Shown piece after piece: positions 56,102 to 64,000 of a stretch of DNA of 64,000 nt (position 1 is its first letter; each line of letters opens with the position of its first letter). The position numbers and the translations under genes are program-made. Source of the DNA: Cellvibrionales bacterium (GTDB lineage: Bacteria; Pseudomonadota; Gammaproteobacteria; Pseudomonadales; JAHEIH01). Below the pieces are notes generated by a model. The model did no database searches. It had not been told where the DNA came from and saw only the letters and a program-made list of their open reading frames with translations. The stretch spans positions 21,276-85,275 of the forward strand of contig JAHEIH010000003.1 of NCBI GenBank assembly GCA_024639455.1, written 5' to 3'.

Positions 56102-57658
56102 TCACAGTGCATCGAGGTTATTCAAAATCTCGTCGGCGCGTGCACGGATGGCGCTGCGATCCGAATCACTAAATCTGGCCAGGCTCTTGTAGGGAAAGGC
56201 CATGCGCGGGTTAGCGCTAAATCGCTCCGCATGGCGGTCTAAGAAGTCCCAGTACAGTGCATTGAAAGGACAGGCACTGTCACCGGTGCGCTGCTTCACT
56301 TTGTAATGGCATCCCTTGCAGTAATCGCTCATTTTATTAATGTAGTTGCCACTGGAGGCATAGGGTTTAGTGGCGATCAAACCACCGTCTGCGGACAGTG
56401 ACATGCCTCGTGTGTTAGGCATTTCAACCCACTCGTGGGCGTCAATGTATATACCAAGGTACCACTGATCCACTTCGTCTGGATGAAGTCCGGCCAATAA
56501 TGCAAAGTTACCAGTCACCATCAGGCGTTGAATGTGGTGCGCATAACTGGTATCGAGCGATTGCTCAACGGCAGCGCGACAGCATGCCATGTTGGTGTTG
56601 CCATCCCAAAACCACGACGGTAGTGGACGTTTAGCATCAAGGGCATTGCGCGTGGCGTAGTCTGGCATATTGATCCAATACATGCCACGCACGTATTCAC
56701 GCCAGCCAATAATTTGCCTTACAAATCCCTCAATCTGTGCCAAATTGATAGCGTGTGGCCTCGCGTGGTATTCCGCGATGGCGGTTTCAACGACCTGTGC
56801 TGGCGAAATCATTTTGCTGTTCATCGCAAAGCTCAGCCGCGAGTGGTAGAGGCTCCAGGCGTGGTCGCTATGCTGGGTCATGGCATCTTGGTATTTGCCA
56901 AAAAGCGGCAGGCAGTGGCGGCAGAAATGATCGAGCAGTTGCAGTGCTTGGCGTCGTGTGGTCGGCCAAAGTAAGTGGGATTGCGCTTGTCCAAAGTGGT
57001 CCACATCATGGCGTTCAAGACGCGCAAGAATGTCGCTCACATCATTGCTAAACACCAACGGCGCCGGAATCTCTTTCAGGTCGGCCGTTTTAAAGGATTC
57101 ACGATTGTCGGCATCGTAGTTCCATTTACCACCCAGTGGCTCGCCGTCCTGCATTAAGTAGTGACTACGCTTTCGCATGCGTCGATAAAAGGATTCCATA
57201 CGCACGTGTTTATCCGCGTTAAACTCGCGGCGAATATCTTCATACGGCAGTAGAAAGTGTTCGCTGTCGACGCACTGACTTGAGATGGCGAGTAGCTCAC
57301 TGAATTGCTCTAGCTGCTCGCTCAAACGGTATTCGTCAGGGCGTTGATAAGCGAAATACTGGCATTGGTGCTTATCTAGTCTATGGCGAAGTAGCGCGGG
57401 CAAATTCGCAAAGTCACACGTTTCGTCAAGGGTCATGTGGGCTACTTGGTGACCCGCGGTTTGTAAGGCTTGGGCAAACTGCCCCATAGCGCCAAAAAAA
57501 GCGCAAATTTTCTGTACGTGGTGGCGTGTGTAGTCCGTTTCTTGGCGTAACTCGGCAATCAGGTAGAGTACACCGTCGTCTACCTCTCGATACCAACTGT
57601 GGTGCGCGTTAAGTTGGTCACCTAAGATGAGTCGCAAGGTATGATATTGCCTATGCAT
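56102..57658 (-). CDS. Iron-sulfur photolyase-related protein (FeS-BCP/CryPro type)
   Basis: A roughly 518-residue protein of the deoxyribodipyrimidine photolyase-related family, members of which repair (6-4) photoproducts with FAD, a lumazine and a [4Fe-4S] cluster. [15 protein letters not shown] is the family start. Cluster ligands fit NMACC, YCKGC and [15 protein letters not shown] belongs to the FAD domain. The start is ATG 57658 (MHRQYHT), overlapping the DUF2256 stop by eight bases; a longer frame runs back to 57763 inside it. It belongs to the photolyase/lipid series. Confidence 0.93.
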   Translation of the reverse strand: MHRQYHTLRLILGDQLNAHHSWYREVDDGVLYLIAELRQETDYTRHHVQKICAFFGAMGQFAQALQTAGHQVAHMTLDETCDFANLPALLRHRLDKHQCQYFAYQRPDEYRLSEQLEQFSELLAISSQCVDSEHFLLPYEDIRREFNADKHVRMESFYRRMRKRSHYLMQDGEPLGGKWNYDADNRESFKTADLKEIPAPLVFSNDVSDILARLERHDVDHFGQAQSHLLWPTTRRQALQLLDHFCRHCLPLFGKYQDAMTQHSDHAWSLYHSRLSFAMNSKMISPAQVVETAIAEYHARPHAINLAQIEGFVRQIIGWREYVRGMYWINMPDYATRNALDAKRPLPSWFWDGNTNMACCRAAVEQSLDTSYAHHIQRLMVTGNFALLAGLHPDEVDQWYLGIYIDAHEWVEMPNTRGMSLSADGGLIATKPYASSGNYINKMSDYCKGCHYKVKQRTGDSACPFNALYWDFLDRHAERFSANPRMAFPYKSLARFSDSDRSAIRARADEILNNLDAL

Positions 57659-57800
57659 GGGCATCCTTATTGCTGCGCCGACAGCGCTCTGAGCAGTATT
57701 TAACATTGTCCCAGTCGCGCGCCCATTTCTTGCGCCAGACAAATGGGCGTTGACAATGTTCACAGACCTTGCTGGGAAGATTAACCTTTTTGTGGGTCAC
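57651..57800 (-). CDS. DUF2256 zinc-ribbon protein
   Basis: A 49-residue protein beginning [19 protein letters not shown] and continuing [20 protein letters not shown], the full DUF2256 pattern with two CXXC-like pairs that should bind zinc. The GTG at 57800 overlaps the stop of the upstream photolyase gene as TAGTG; the frame is open to 57842 but the shorter form matches family length. Its own stop overlaps the next gene. The function is unknown; it commonly neighbours photolyase-related genes. Confidence 0.9.
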   Translation of the reverse strand: MTHKKVNLPSKVCEHCQRPFVWRKKWARDWDNVKYCSERCRRSNKDAHA

Positions 57801-59260
57801 TAGGCGCTCGCTCTTCGCACATGGCGGTCTAATATGCGCCATCCCTCAACTTTGACATTGAACTGCTCTCGGTAACCCCATAGGCGGTCTCGAGCGGCAG
57901 CGGCGGCGCGTTCAATATTGATAATGGAGTGGGGGTAATCCTCACCCAGTTGAAGGCCATACATGGTGAGTTCCATCGGGCTCAGTTGCCAGGGTTCGAA
58001 TACCAGTGGTGCTGGAATGTCACGCAGTTCAGGGAGCCATTGTTTGATAAACAGGGCATCTGGGTCGTGCTCTTGTGCCTGCTTAACCGGGTTGTAGATC
58101 CGTATCGTGTTTATGCCAGTAACGCCAGCCTGCATCTGGAATTGTGGGTAGTGGATGCCCGGTTCAAAATCAAGAAATTGGCGCGCTAAGTGATGCACGC
58201 CGCGGCGCCAATCGATGTTGAGGTGGTGGCATAAAAAGCTCACCAACATGGCGCGCATTCTGAAATTCAGATAGCCCGTGCTATTCACACAGCGCATACA
58301 GGCGTCCACCAGTGGCACGCCCGTGTAACCGCGTTGCCAAGCCTCGAGGTCATCGTCAACACTGTCATCATCGCGAAAGGGGAAGTTGCCATAGGCTCGA
58401 TTGACGGATTCATACTGCATCCGGGTTTCGCTTTCGAACTTTTGAATAAAGTGACAGTGCCAGTGCAAGCGTGATATAGCCGCATTCATTGGTCGCTGCC
58501 AACCGGGTTCCGTGGCTAAATAGCTAAAAGATTGGTAAGTCTCGCGCATAGAGATATTGCCCCAGGCCAAATAGGGCGACAGTCGCGAACAACTCTTGCG
58601 TGCGGCCAGTGGCTTGCTGATGTCTTGGTGGAATCGCTTGCCGCGACAACGGCGGAAGGACGCCAAGGTCTTCCACGCCCACGATTCCCCTCCCGCTTGC
58701 ATACGTGGATCTGGCTTTTGCCATGTGTCCGGCACGGTAAAAGGGCTGGCGTCGATAGGTGTATGGGCCGACGTGAGTTGATTAAGTCTTGGGCATTCAG
58801 GTTCTGCACGCATCACTTTCAACCAGTGCTCATCCCATTGCTCACGATTGCGCGCGGCGCGTATAACACCAGCGTAGGGCGCTTGATGCCATGTGATGCC
58901 TTGCGTCTGACACCATCTTGCAACATCAATGTCGCGTTGGTAGGTACTGTTTACTCCGACTTCTTGGTGGCTGTGCAGGGTAAAGTTGCCGTATTGATGT
59001 TGCAGTGCACCCAATACTTGCACGGCTTCCCCTTCCAGCAGGTAAACCGTGTTGTTGAAGGGCGCTAATTGCTTGTTGAGATCCTGAATTGATTGCCATA
59101 TAAAGCGCCAATGGCGCAGGTCATTGTGCGGCTCGTGTAATTGGCTGGGCTCGATGATATACACCATCAACACCGGCTTTCCATTGGCGATGGCACGGCA
59201 CAGTGGGGCGTGATCGCGCAGCCGCAAATCTCGTTTGAACCAAACGACCTCGACCGTCAT
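57800..59260 (-). CDS. Cryptochrome/photolyase family protein
   Basis: A roughly 486-residue FAD protein. [17 protein letters not shown] opens the antenna domain. [27 protein letters not shown] and [15 protein letters not shown] form the FAD-binding part. The photolyase signature is intact, so DNA repair is plausible; a light-sensing role is the alternative. The start ATG 59260 overlaps the DASH gene stop as ATGA; a longer frame reaches 59275. It overlaps DUF2256 downstream. Confidence 0.9.
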   Translation of the reverse strand: MTVEVVWFKRDLRLRDHAPLCRAIANGKPVLMVYIIEPSQLHEPHNDLRHWRFIWQSIQDLNKQLAPFNNTVYLLEGEAVQVLGALQHQYGNFTLHSHQEVGVNSTYQRDIDVARWCQTQGITWHQAPYAGVIRAARNREQWDEHWLKVMRAEPECPRLNQLTSAHTPIDASPFTVPDTWQKPDPRMQAGGESWAWKTLASFRRCRGKRFHQDISKPLAARKSCSRLSPYLAWGNISMRETYQSFSYLATEPGWQRPMNAAISRLHWHCHFIQKFESETRMQYESVNRAYGNFPFRDDDSVDDDLEAWQRGYTGVPLVDACMRCVNSTGYLNFRMRAMLVSFLCHHLNIDWRRGVHHLARQFLDFEPGIHYPQFQMQAGVTGINTIRIYNPVKQAQEHDPDALFIKQWLPELRDIPAPLVFEPWQLSPMELTMYGLQLGEDYPHSIINIERAAAAARDRLWGYREQFNVKVEGWRILDRHVRRASA

Positions 59261-60576
59261 GTTTCGAGTGGCCAATCATCAATACCCATCGAATCCATTT
59301 GGCTTTGCACCGGCTGGGGTGACCAATGTTGCACGAAATCACCGCTGGGATCGTATTGGGCCGTTTGCTTGTCGATATTGAAATGGCGTCCACCGCGAGG
59401 GTCCGCACCAACTCCGGCAATGTATTGCCAATTACCCCAGTTAGAACCCACGTTATAGTCCAGTAGATGGTGTTCAAACCATGCGGCGCCATAGCGCCAG
59501 TCCATGCCTAACTCGTGGATAAGGCAACTAGCGACAATTTGACGTCCTCGATTCGACATGTATCCGGTTTGGAGCAGTTGCTTCATACAGGCATTGACCA
59601 GAGGGTAGGGTGTATTACCCGCACACCAGCGGCGGTAGCGCTCGGGGTAGAAACAACCGGGGTTACGTTTTGGTTGTCGCGTGCCGCCAAAGCGGTAAAG
59701 ATCATTACCCAGGCGCAAGGCCAACCATTGAAAGTACTCGCGCCACAATAATTCAAAGAATAGCCAATAGGTTGAGTCATTGGCGACAACCTCACGTTCA
59801 TAGCGCTGCAAGCGATGGAACAATTGCCGTGGTGACAAACTGCCCTGGTTGAGCCAGCCAGAAAACTTGCTGCTATTGTCCCAACCATCTAAGGCGTTGC
59901 GTACTTCTTTGTAATTTTGTGGATGGTCACTACTGAAGTAGGTCTCCATATGCCGCTGGGCGGCTTGGCTACCGCCTTGAAACATGGGCTCAGCGATTAT
60001 GCTAGCTGGCCTTAGCATACCCCAAACGACATTGTTTTCGCTGCGGCAGGGTGATGGAGGCAGTTGTTGCGGCGTTGGCAGTGTGTGGGCGATGGCCTCA
60101 CGCTCAGCGATTTTGCGAAAAGGTGTGAAACTGTTGGGTAACTCGGCGGTAGTAAAAGGCAACGTTTGGCTGGAAAACAGTGTTGTGTTGTCGACTTCCT
60201 CAATGGCTAAGTCGGGAAAACGGTGTTGTAACTTTGCTAATATAGCGCGTTCATCGCTACCCGCCTGTCGCGCGCAGATCAATCTACCTACATCGTAGTC
60301 TTGAATGAGTTGTGCTAACTCTTCATCGCCGCGGCCATAACACAAGTGTAACTGCTGTTGGTGTGCTTTGAGTTGTTGCTCTAGATCGCGTAATCCCTCA
60401 TACAAGAATTGGCGACGGCCGTTACCGAGTTGCGCAAGGTGGTAACGGCGAGGGTGTAATTCTCGCGTATCCAGGCAATAGGTAATGATAAGTCGATCAG
60501 AGTTAGCTGCCCTTAAAAGCGCCGGGTTATCGTCGACGCGAAGATCGTTGGTAAGCCAGTAAAGAGCGGTGTGCAT
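59257..60576 (-). CDS. DASH-type cryptochrome/photolyase
   Basis: A 439-residue FAD protein of the cryptochrome-DASH group, which repairs cyclobutane dimers in single-stranded [21 protein letters not shown] opens it, PFRKIAERE ends the antenna domain, and [15 protein letters not shown] plus [14 protein letters not shown] are DASH motifs. [24 protein letters not shown] sequence (quoted: [16 protein letters not shown]) is diagnostic. The start overlaps the DUF3833 stop as TGATG. Confidence 0.94.
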   Translation of the reverse strand: MHTALYWLTNDLRVDDNPALLRAANSDRLIITYCLDTRELHPRRYHLAQLGNGRRQFLYEGLRDLEQQLKAHQQQLHLCYGRGDEELAQLIQDYDVGRLICARQAGSDERAILAKLQHRFPDLAIEEVDNTTLFSSQTLPFTTAELPNSFTPFRKIAEREAIAHTLPTPQQLPPSPCRSENNVVWGMLRPASIIAEPMFQGGSQAAQRHMETYFSSDHPQNYKEVRNALDGWDNSSKFSGWLNQGSLSPRQLFHRLQRYEREVVANDSTYWLFFELLWREYFQWLALRLGNDLYRFGGTRQPKRNPGCFYPERYRRWCAGNTPYPLVNACMKQLLQTGYMSNRGRQIVASCLIHELGMDWRYGAAWFEHHLLDYNVGSNWGNWQYIAGVGADPRGGRHFNIDKQTAQYDPSGDFVQHWSPQPVQSQMDSMGIDDWPLET

Positions 60577-61100
60577 CAGTCGTCCATACGTTCGATATAG
60601 AGGGTAATTTCAGCCACAGGCAGGCCAAATTTTTTCATGGTGGCACGGTTGAGAAGATGGTTGTCTTCGACCAGATACATCCAATCATCGAGTTGGAATT
60701 CCATTATTTCGCCGTCAATAGGTACTTGTAGGGTGTAGTGCCAATTTAGTGCAAAGCCCTCTACACTGCCCATCGCGGTGCCGACCACATCGTCTGCTCT
60801 ACCGCTATAGCGGCCATCGGCCAACTTAGTCAGATACCACACACGGCGCTGTTTCTCTCCGTCGGCGTAGACAAAGTCTTCCTCAAGCACCCCCTCATTA
60901 CCTTGCCAAGTACCGATCATCTCAACACTAAAGCGTCGAGTCACTTGGTCGCTGTAGTCCTGCACCATGCCATAGGCGCGCAACTTGCCATTGAAGAAGG
61001 TTTCTAAAGTGAAGGCTGGCGACTGATCTTTGTAGGCGTCGATATGAGTGCTACAACTGGCAAGAAAACTCAGTAGACATACGAATAAAAACTTACGCAT
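60576..61100 (-). CDS. DUF3833 lipoprotein (lipocalin-like)
   Basis: A 174-residue lipoprotein with signal peptide and lipobox (LLSFLASC). FFNGKLRAYGMVQDYSDQV and ADGRYSGRADDVVGTAMG are typical of DUF3833, probably a lipid-binding beta barrel. It overlaps the upstream chalcone-isomerase-like gene by eight bases and the DASH gene by one. Its role in photo-oxidative stress is inferred only from this repeated association. Confidence 0.88.
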   Translation of the reverse strand: MRKFLFVCLLSFLASCSTHIDAYKDQSPAFTLETFFNGKLRAYGMVQDYSDQVTRRFSVEMIGTWQGNEGVLEEDFVYADGEKQRRVWYLTKLADGRYSGRADDVVGTAMGSVEGFALNWHYTLQVPIDGEIMEFQLDDWMYLVEDNHLLNRATMKKFGLPVAEITLYIERMDD

Positions 61101-61581
61101 TATTATCTCCGATCAACTGCGCGCGCAGCGTTTTGTCGCGTGTATTTGGCGACAACCAAATGGTCAAAAAGGCTCGGGCAAAGCCCGGTTCATCGATGCT
61201 ACCTAGCTGGCGATTGTTGAAGTAAAAGGCGGCGTTATCGTCATTTTCGGCGCGCATAGTTAGGCGATCGCCATCCGTTACATCGGGCCATATCTGCGCC
61301 AGTATGGTGAGCCATTCGTGGTCATAGTCGACCTCGAGCCGTTGCCACTCGTCTTCAGTGGTCTTCAGCAAGTCAGCTGCAGTAATATTGCGCTGGTAGT
61401 TGATTTCAAGGGCCTTGGGATAAACATCGTCGTTGTACTGACCGGTAGGGGTATATAAGGTCGCTTGGTAGATGTCTAAAAAGAGCCAGCTTAACTGGCC
61501 GCTTCCGCTCGGTTTTAAATCTTCCACCATCGCCCAACTTGTATGGCAGAACAACAAGGTTATATAGATCAAACGTTTCAT
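61093..61581 (-). CDS. Chalcone-isomerase-like exported protein
   Basis: A roughly 162-residue protein with a signal peptide (LIYITLLFCHTSWA). The short chalcone-isomerase-like fold is suggested by SGSGQLSWLFLDIYQATLY and KALEINYQRNITAADLLKTT. Such bacterial proteins lack known flavonoid substrates and may bind fatty acids. ATG 61581 follows GGAGGTTAACA, where the TAA is the DUF2878 stop. The frame is open to 61647. Confidence 0.85.
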   Translation of the reverse strand: MKRLIYITLLFCHTSWAMVEDLKPSGSGQLSWLFLDIYQATLYTPTGQYNDDVYPKALEINYQRNITAADLLKTTEDEWQRLEVDYDHEWLTILAQIWPDVTDGDRLTMRAENDDNAAFYFNNRQLGSIDEPGFARAFLTIWLSPNTRDKTLRAQLIGDNNA

Positions 61582-61583
61582 TG

Positions 61584-62069
61584 TTAACCTCCGGCGGCGA
61601 CTAAACGACGGCGCATGAAGACCATGGCGGGGAGCAGCAACGACCAATAAGCGCTAAGTACGACAACGCTGGCAAGCAGGCCGTAGGGTAATTCGACAGC
61701 ACCGAGCCGTGCTCCCGCTAAATAACTCAAGGTACCTGCCACTGCACCAATGGCAGCTTGGGCAAGCACATTGATATTTTGCAGCCAATGTAGCGAATGA
61801 TTGAGGGTAAACACGAAGCCTAGCCATATGCTAGCTAGCCAAAAGGGTGTGTGATCAAAATTAAAGACACCGGTCGCGGTCAGCACGGCATCGCCTGCTA
61901 AGCCGATGAGAGCTAGCGGCCACAAATTCAGATCGTCACGACGTTTTGGGCTGAAAACTACGCTAGTGATTAACAGCGCAACGCCCAATAACAGCCATGG
62001 GTTTTTCCCCAAAACGGCGTTAAACCACAAGGCTTGAAAGCCAATGGCTTGCCCCCAGAAGAACATCAT
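61584..62069 (-). CDS. DUF2878 membrane protein
   Basis: A 161-residue inner-membrane protein with about five helices and no polar domain. It fits DUF2878 by size, by DAVLTATGVFNFDHTPFWL and by position between a CFA-synthase-like gene and a chalcone-isomerase-like gene. The start overlaps the methyltransferase stop as ATGA. Function is unknown. Confidence 0.85.
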   Translation of the reverse strand: MMFFWGQAIGFQALWFNAVLGKNPWLLLGVALLITSVVFSPKRRDDLNLWPLALIGLAGDAVLTATGVFNFDHTPFWLASIWLGFVFTLNHSLHWLQNINVLAQAAIGAVAGTLSYLAGARLGAVELPYGLLASVVVLSAYWSLLLPAMVFMRRRLVAAGG

Positions 62070-63289
62070 AGGTGGCGCGGCTTATCCGCTTGCAGGTGAA
62101 CCAAGTTGATCGTTTCTTCGCGGAAGCCTGCTTCACAATAGGCGAAATAGAATTGCCATAGACGCTGAAAATCTCGGTTGTAACCTATCTCAGTCAGTTG
62201 TGAGCTGGCGCTTGAGAAGGCTTTTTCCCAGTGCAGCAACGTGTCGGCATAATCGCGGGCATAGCTGTTGAGTTGCGTCACGTTCAATTGTGTGCTTTGT
62301 TTAATATGTTTGAGCATCTCGCTCAGCGAAGGCAAACAACCGCCTGGGAATATGTAGCGCTGAATAAAATCCACACCTTTGCGATAGGCGTCGTAACGCT
62401 GGTCGGCAATGGTGATCGCCTGAAGCAACATTTTGCCGCCGGGTTTGAGTAGATCGTTCAGCTTGGCAAAGTAGCCACCCAGATATTCGTGACCTACCGC
62501 TTCAATCATTTCGATAGACACTAATTTGTCGTAGCGACCCTGCATGTCGCGATAGTCGGTCAATAAAAATTCAATCTTGTCCGTGACACCCTCATCAATG
62601 GCGCGTTGTTTGGCGATCACCAATTGTTCTTTGGAAAGGGTGGTGGTGGTCACTTTGCAACCGAAGTGCTTGGCCGCGTAGCAAGCCAAGCCGCCCCAGC
62701 CGGTTCCGATTTCAACCAAGTGATCGCTTGGCTTAAGTGCTAACTGGTCGCAAATCACCTGCAGTTTGTGTTCTTGGGCTTGGTCTAAGCTGGCGTCGCC
62801 GTGAGGAAAAATCGCTGACGAATACTGCATGTGTGGATCGAGGAAGGTCTGGTACATATCATTGCCCAGATCATAATGCGCAGCGATGTTGGTCCGGCTG
62901 CCAGTCTTGCTATTGCGGTTGCCAATGTGGCGTATTTTTTCGATTGGCATGCGCAGCCAAGCAAAGCCAGCTTCTAGTTTGTCCACCACGTTCATGGCGC
63001 GGGCGAAGATTTGAATGACCGCGGTCAGATTGTCACAACGCCACAACCCTTCTACGTATGCTTCGGCTGCACCGATACTACCGCCTGATAAAATGGCCCA
63101 GTAGAAGGCGGGGTCTTCAACATAGATGTTGGCCTGTAAATCGGCATCTGCAGCACCAAATGCTTGGCTACGACCATCCTCATGCAGGGTGACGCGACCG
63201 TGTTCAATATGGGCTAATACGTCCAATATTTTGCGCTTTGCGGTTCGTTGTAACCAACTGCTGGGTTGGCTCGTTGCGACGACTTCCAT
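62066..63289 (-). CDS. cfa: Cyclopropane-fatty-acid-synthase family methyltransferase
   Basis: A roughly 407-residue SAM-dependent lipid methyltransferase. VEIGTGWGGLACYAAKHFG is the SAM site. TTTLSKEQLVIAKQRA and IEMIEAVGHEYLGGYF are the catalytic-region motifs, and YCEAGFREETINLVHLQ ends it. Members make cyclopropane or methylated/furan acyl chains in membrane phospholipids; UfaM of Rhodobacter is one alternative identity. The start ATG 63289 follows GGGAG, just after the DUF1365 stop; the longer frame to 63424 lies inside that gene. Confidence 0.9.
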   Translation of the reverse strand: MEVVATSQPSSWLQRTAKRKILDVLAHIEHGRVTLHEDGRSQAFGAADADLQANIYVEDPAFYWAILSGGSIGAAEAYVEGLWRCDNLTAVIQIFARAMNVVDKLEAGFAWLRMPIEKIRHIGNRNSKTGSRTNIAAHYDLGNDMYQTFLDPHMQYSSAIFPHGDASLDQAQEHKLQVICDQLALKPSDHLVEIGTGWGGLACYAAKHFGCKVTTTTLSKEQLVIAKQRAIDEGVTDKIEFLLTDYRDMQGRYDKLVSIEMIEAVGHEYLGGYFAKLNDLLKPGGKMLLQAITIADQRYDAYRKGVDFIQRYIFPGGCLPSLSEMLKHIKQSTQLNVTQLNSYARDYADTLLHWEKAFSSASSQLTEIGYNRDFQRLWQFYFAYCEAGFREETINLVHLQADKPRHL

Positions 63290-63291
63290 GG

Positions 63292-64000
63292 TTATCTCCC
63301 TGGATGGGGTTGAAAGGGAACAGCTTTGAGGAATAACCTCAATGCCTGCCAGTAAATGCCTTTGATGATGCTTAGCGACATAGCTGGCCATTGGCGTAGG
63401 GTACGGCGCAGCTGCTGTGGGCAAAACTCAAGCCGTTGTAGCGTCATGGTAGCATCAAACAATTTATTTTCACGCCAATTCTCTATGTGAATACGCAATT
63501 TTTCAGCTGGAGGTTCTATCGCCCAGCGATAATTCATCTCCAGATCCATGAAGGGCGACACGTGAAAAGCTTTGGGGTGTTCAAAATCAGCGATGTGAGC
63601 AGGTATGAGGTAACAGTGCTTTTCACCCCAGGGTGTGTTGTTTACTTCGGCGAGCACAGAGTGCATACCCTGATCATCGTACAAATAGTAAAAATTTACC
63701 GGGCTGAAATACACCCCCAAACAACGTACTTGGCACAGCATTAGTACGCGGTCGATCGTCTTCTCACAACCTAATTCGCGCGCTTGGTTTATTACCGCCT
63801 GTTTTATTGGCGTGGTCTTATCAAACAGATAGTCGGTGCGTGAAAAGCCTAAAAGAGCCCGGCCATTAGGGTTGAACCAAGGACGAAGCTGCTGCATGGT
63901 GTCAAGTTCATCCAAATCCAGCGCCAGCATATACACCGGGTAAGTAAATTCGTGACCAACCGGCGCGAAGCGGCGGTGACGAACGATGCCGGTGTAAATG
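63292..64000 (-). CDS. DUF1365 family protein (N-terminus beyond right edge)
   Basis: At least 235 residues, with the start outside the window. The visible part begins [20 protein letters not shown], the characteristic DUF1365 opening, and includes [16 protein letters not shown] and [13 protein letters not shown]. The function is not proven, but the family almost always neighbours a CFA-synthase-like gene, as here, and belongs to light/singlet-oxygen regulons. It is the first gene of the series seen here. Confidence 0.9.
   Translation of the reverse strand, partial: IYTGIVRHRRFAPVGHEFTYPVYMLALDLDELDTMQQLRPWFNPNGRALLGFSRTDYLFDKTTPIKQAVINQARELGCEKTIDRVLMLCQVRCLGVYFSPVNFYYLYDDQGMHSVLAEVNNTPWGEKHCYLIPAHIADFEHPKAFHVSPFMDLEMNYRWAIEPPAEKLRIHIENWRENKLFDATMTLQRLEFCPQQLRRTLRQWPAMSLSIIKGIYWQALRLFLKAVPFQPHPGR

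Overview
The window is a dense, mostly housekeeping stretch of a Gammaproteobacterium chromosome. The run ndk-rlmN-pilW-rodZ-ispG-hisS-yfgM-bamB-der, the holC/pepA/lptG/RDD neighbourhood and the complete ccoNOQPGHIS cluster match the order known from Pseudomonas and its relatives. The cbb3 oxidase, M13 peptidase, IorAB-type molybdenum enzyme and three photolyase-family genes suggest an aerobic, sunlight-exposed (perhaps marine, Cellvibrionales-like) bacterium. The placement below class is inference.

Layout. 1-6.5 kb: an AbgT transporter cut by the left edge, a NUDIX hydrolase, two MFS transporters, a DUF1415 gene, an intergenic repeat region, tRNA-Ala(GGC) with a near-consensus promoter, and an alpha/beta hydrolase. 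6.5-10.7 kb: a compact accessory cassette for making and exporting a double-glycine-leader peptide. It holds an HlyD-type fusion protein, a bare LuxR-type HTH protein, a 67-residue precursor, a small membrane protein (candidate immunity) and a C39-peptidase ABC exporter. 10.7-20.5 kb: the cbb3 oxidase structural and assembly genes, read leftward behind a Yip1-family gene, with an FNR/Anr-type promoter and the fnr/anr gene beside it. 20.6-30.7 kb: dusC, then the conserved ndk-to-der block.

30.8-41.9 kb: a two-subunit IorAB-like oxidoreductase, an M13 metallopeptidase, an enoyl-CoA hydratase, trmH, a PilZ protein, rsmJ, holC, pepA, and lptG without its usual partner lptF. 42-54.5 kb: a single-domain response regulator, an unrecognised protein with PDTS repeats, hrpB, an Atm1-like ABC transporter, glnK-amtB, aroG, an ArsR regulator, NnrU, YjdM, a Bax-like glucosaminidase and a TauE/SafE protein. 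54.5-64 kb: a leftward, tightly overlapping series: DUF1365, a cyclopropane-synthase-like methyltransferase, DUF2878, a chalcone-isomerase-like protein, a DUF3833 lipoprotein, a DASH cryptochrome, a second photolyase-family protein, a DUF2256 zinc ribbon, an iron-sulfur photolyase-related protein, and a GH13 glycosidase.

Two parts deserve most attention. The first is the self-contained peptide-export cassette, whose product has the leader pattern of class II bacteriocins/microcins but an anionic, aromatic-rich, cysteine-free core. The second is the photolyase and lipid-modification series, which resembles singlet-oxygen/blue-light regulons (ChrR-sigma factor) but carries three photolyase paralogues and a nested zinc ribbon. 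No CRISPR array, rRNA, insertion sequence or prophage was seen.
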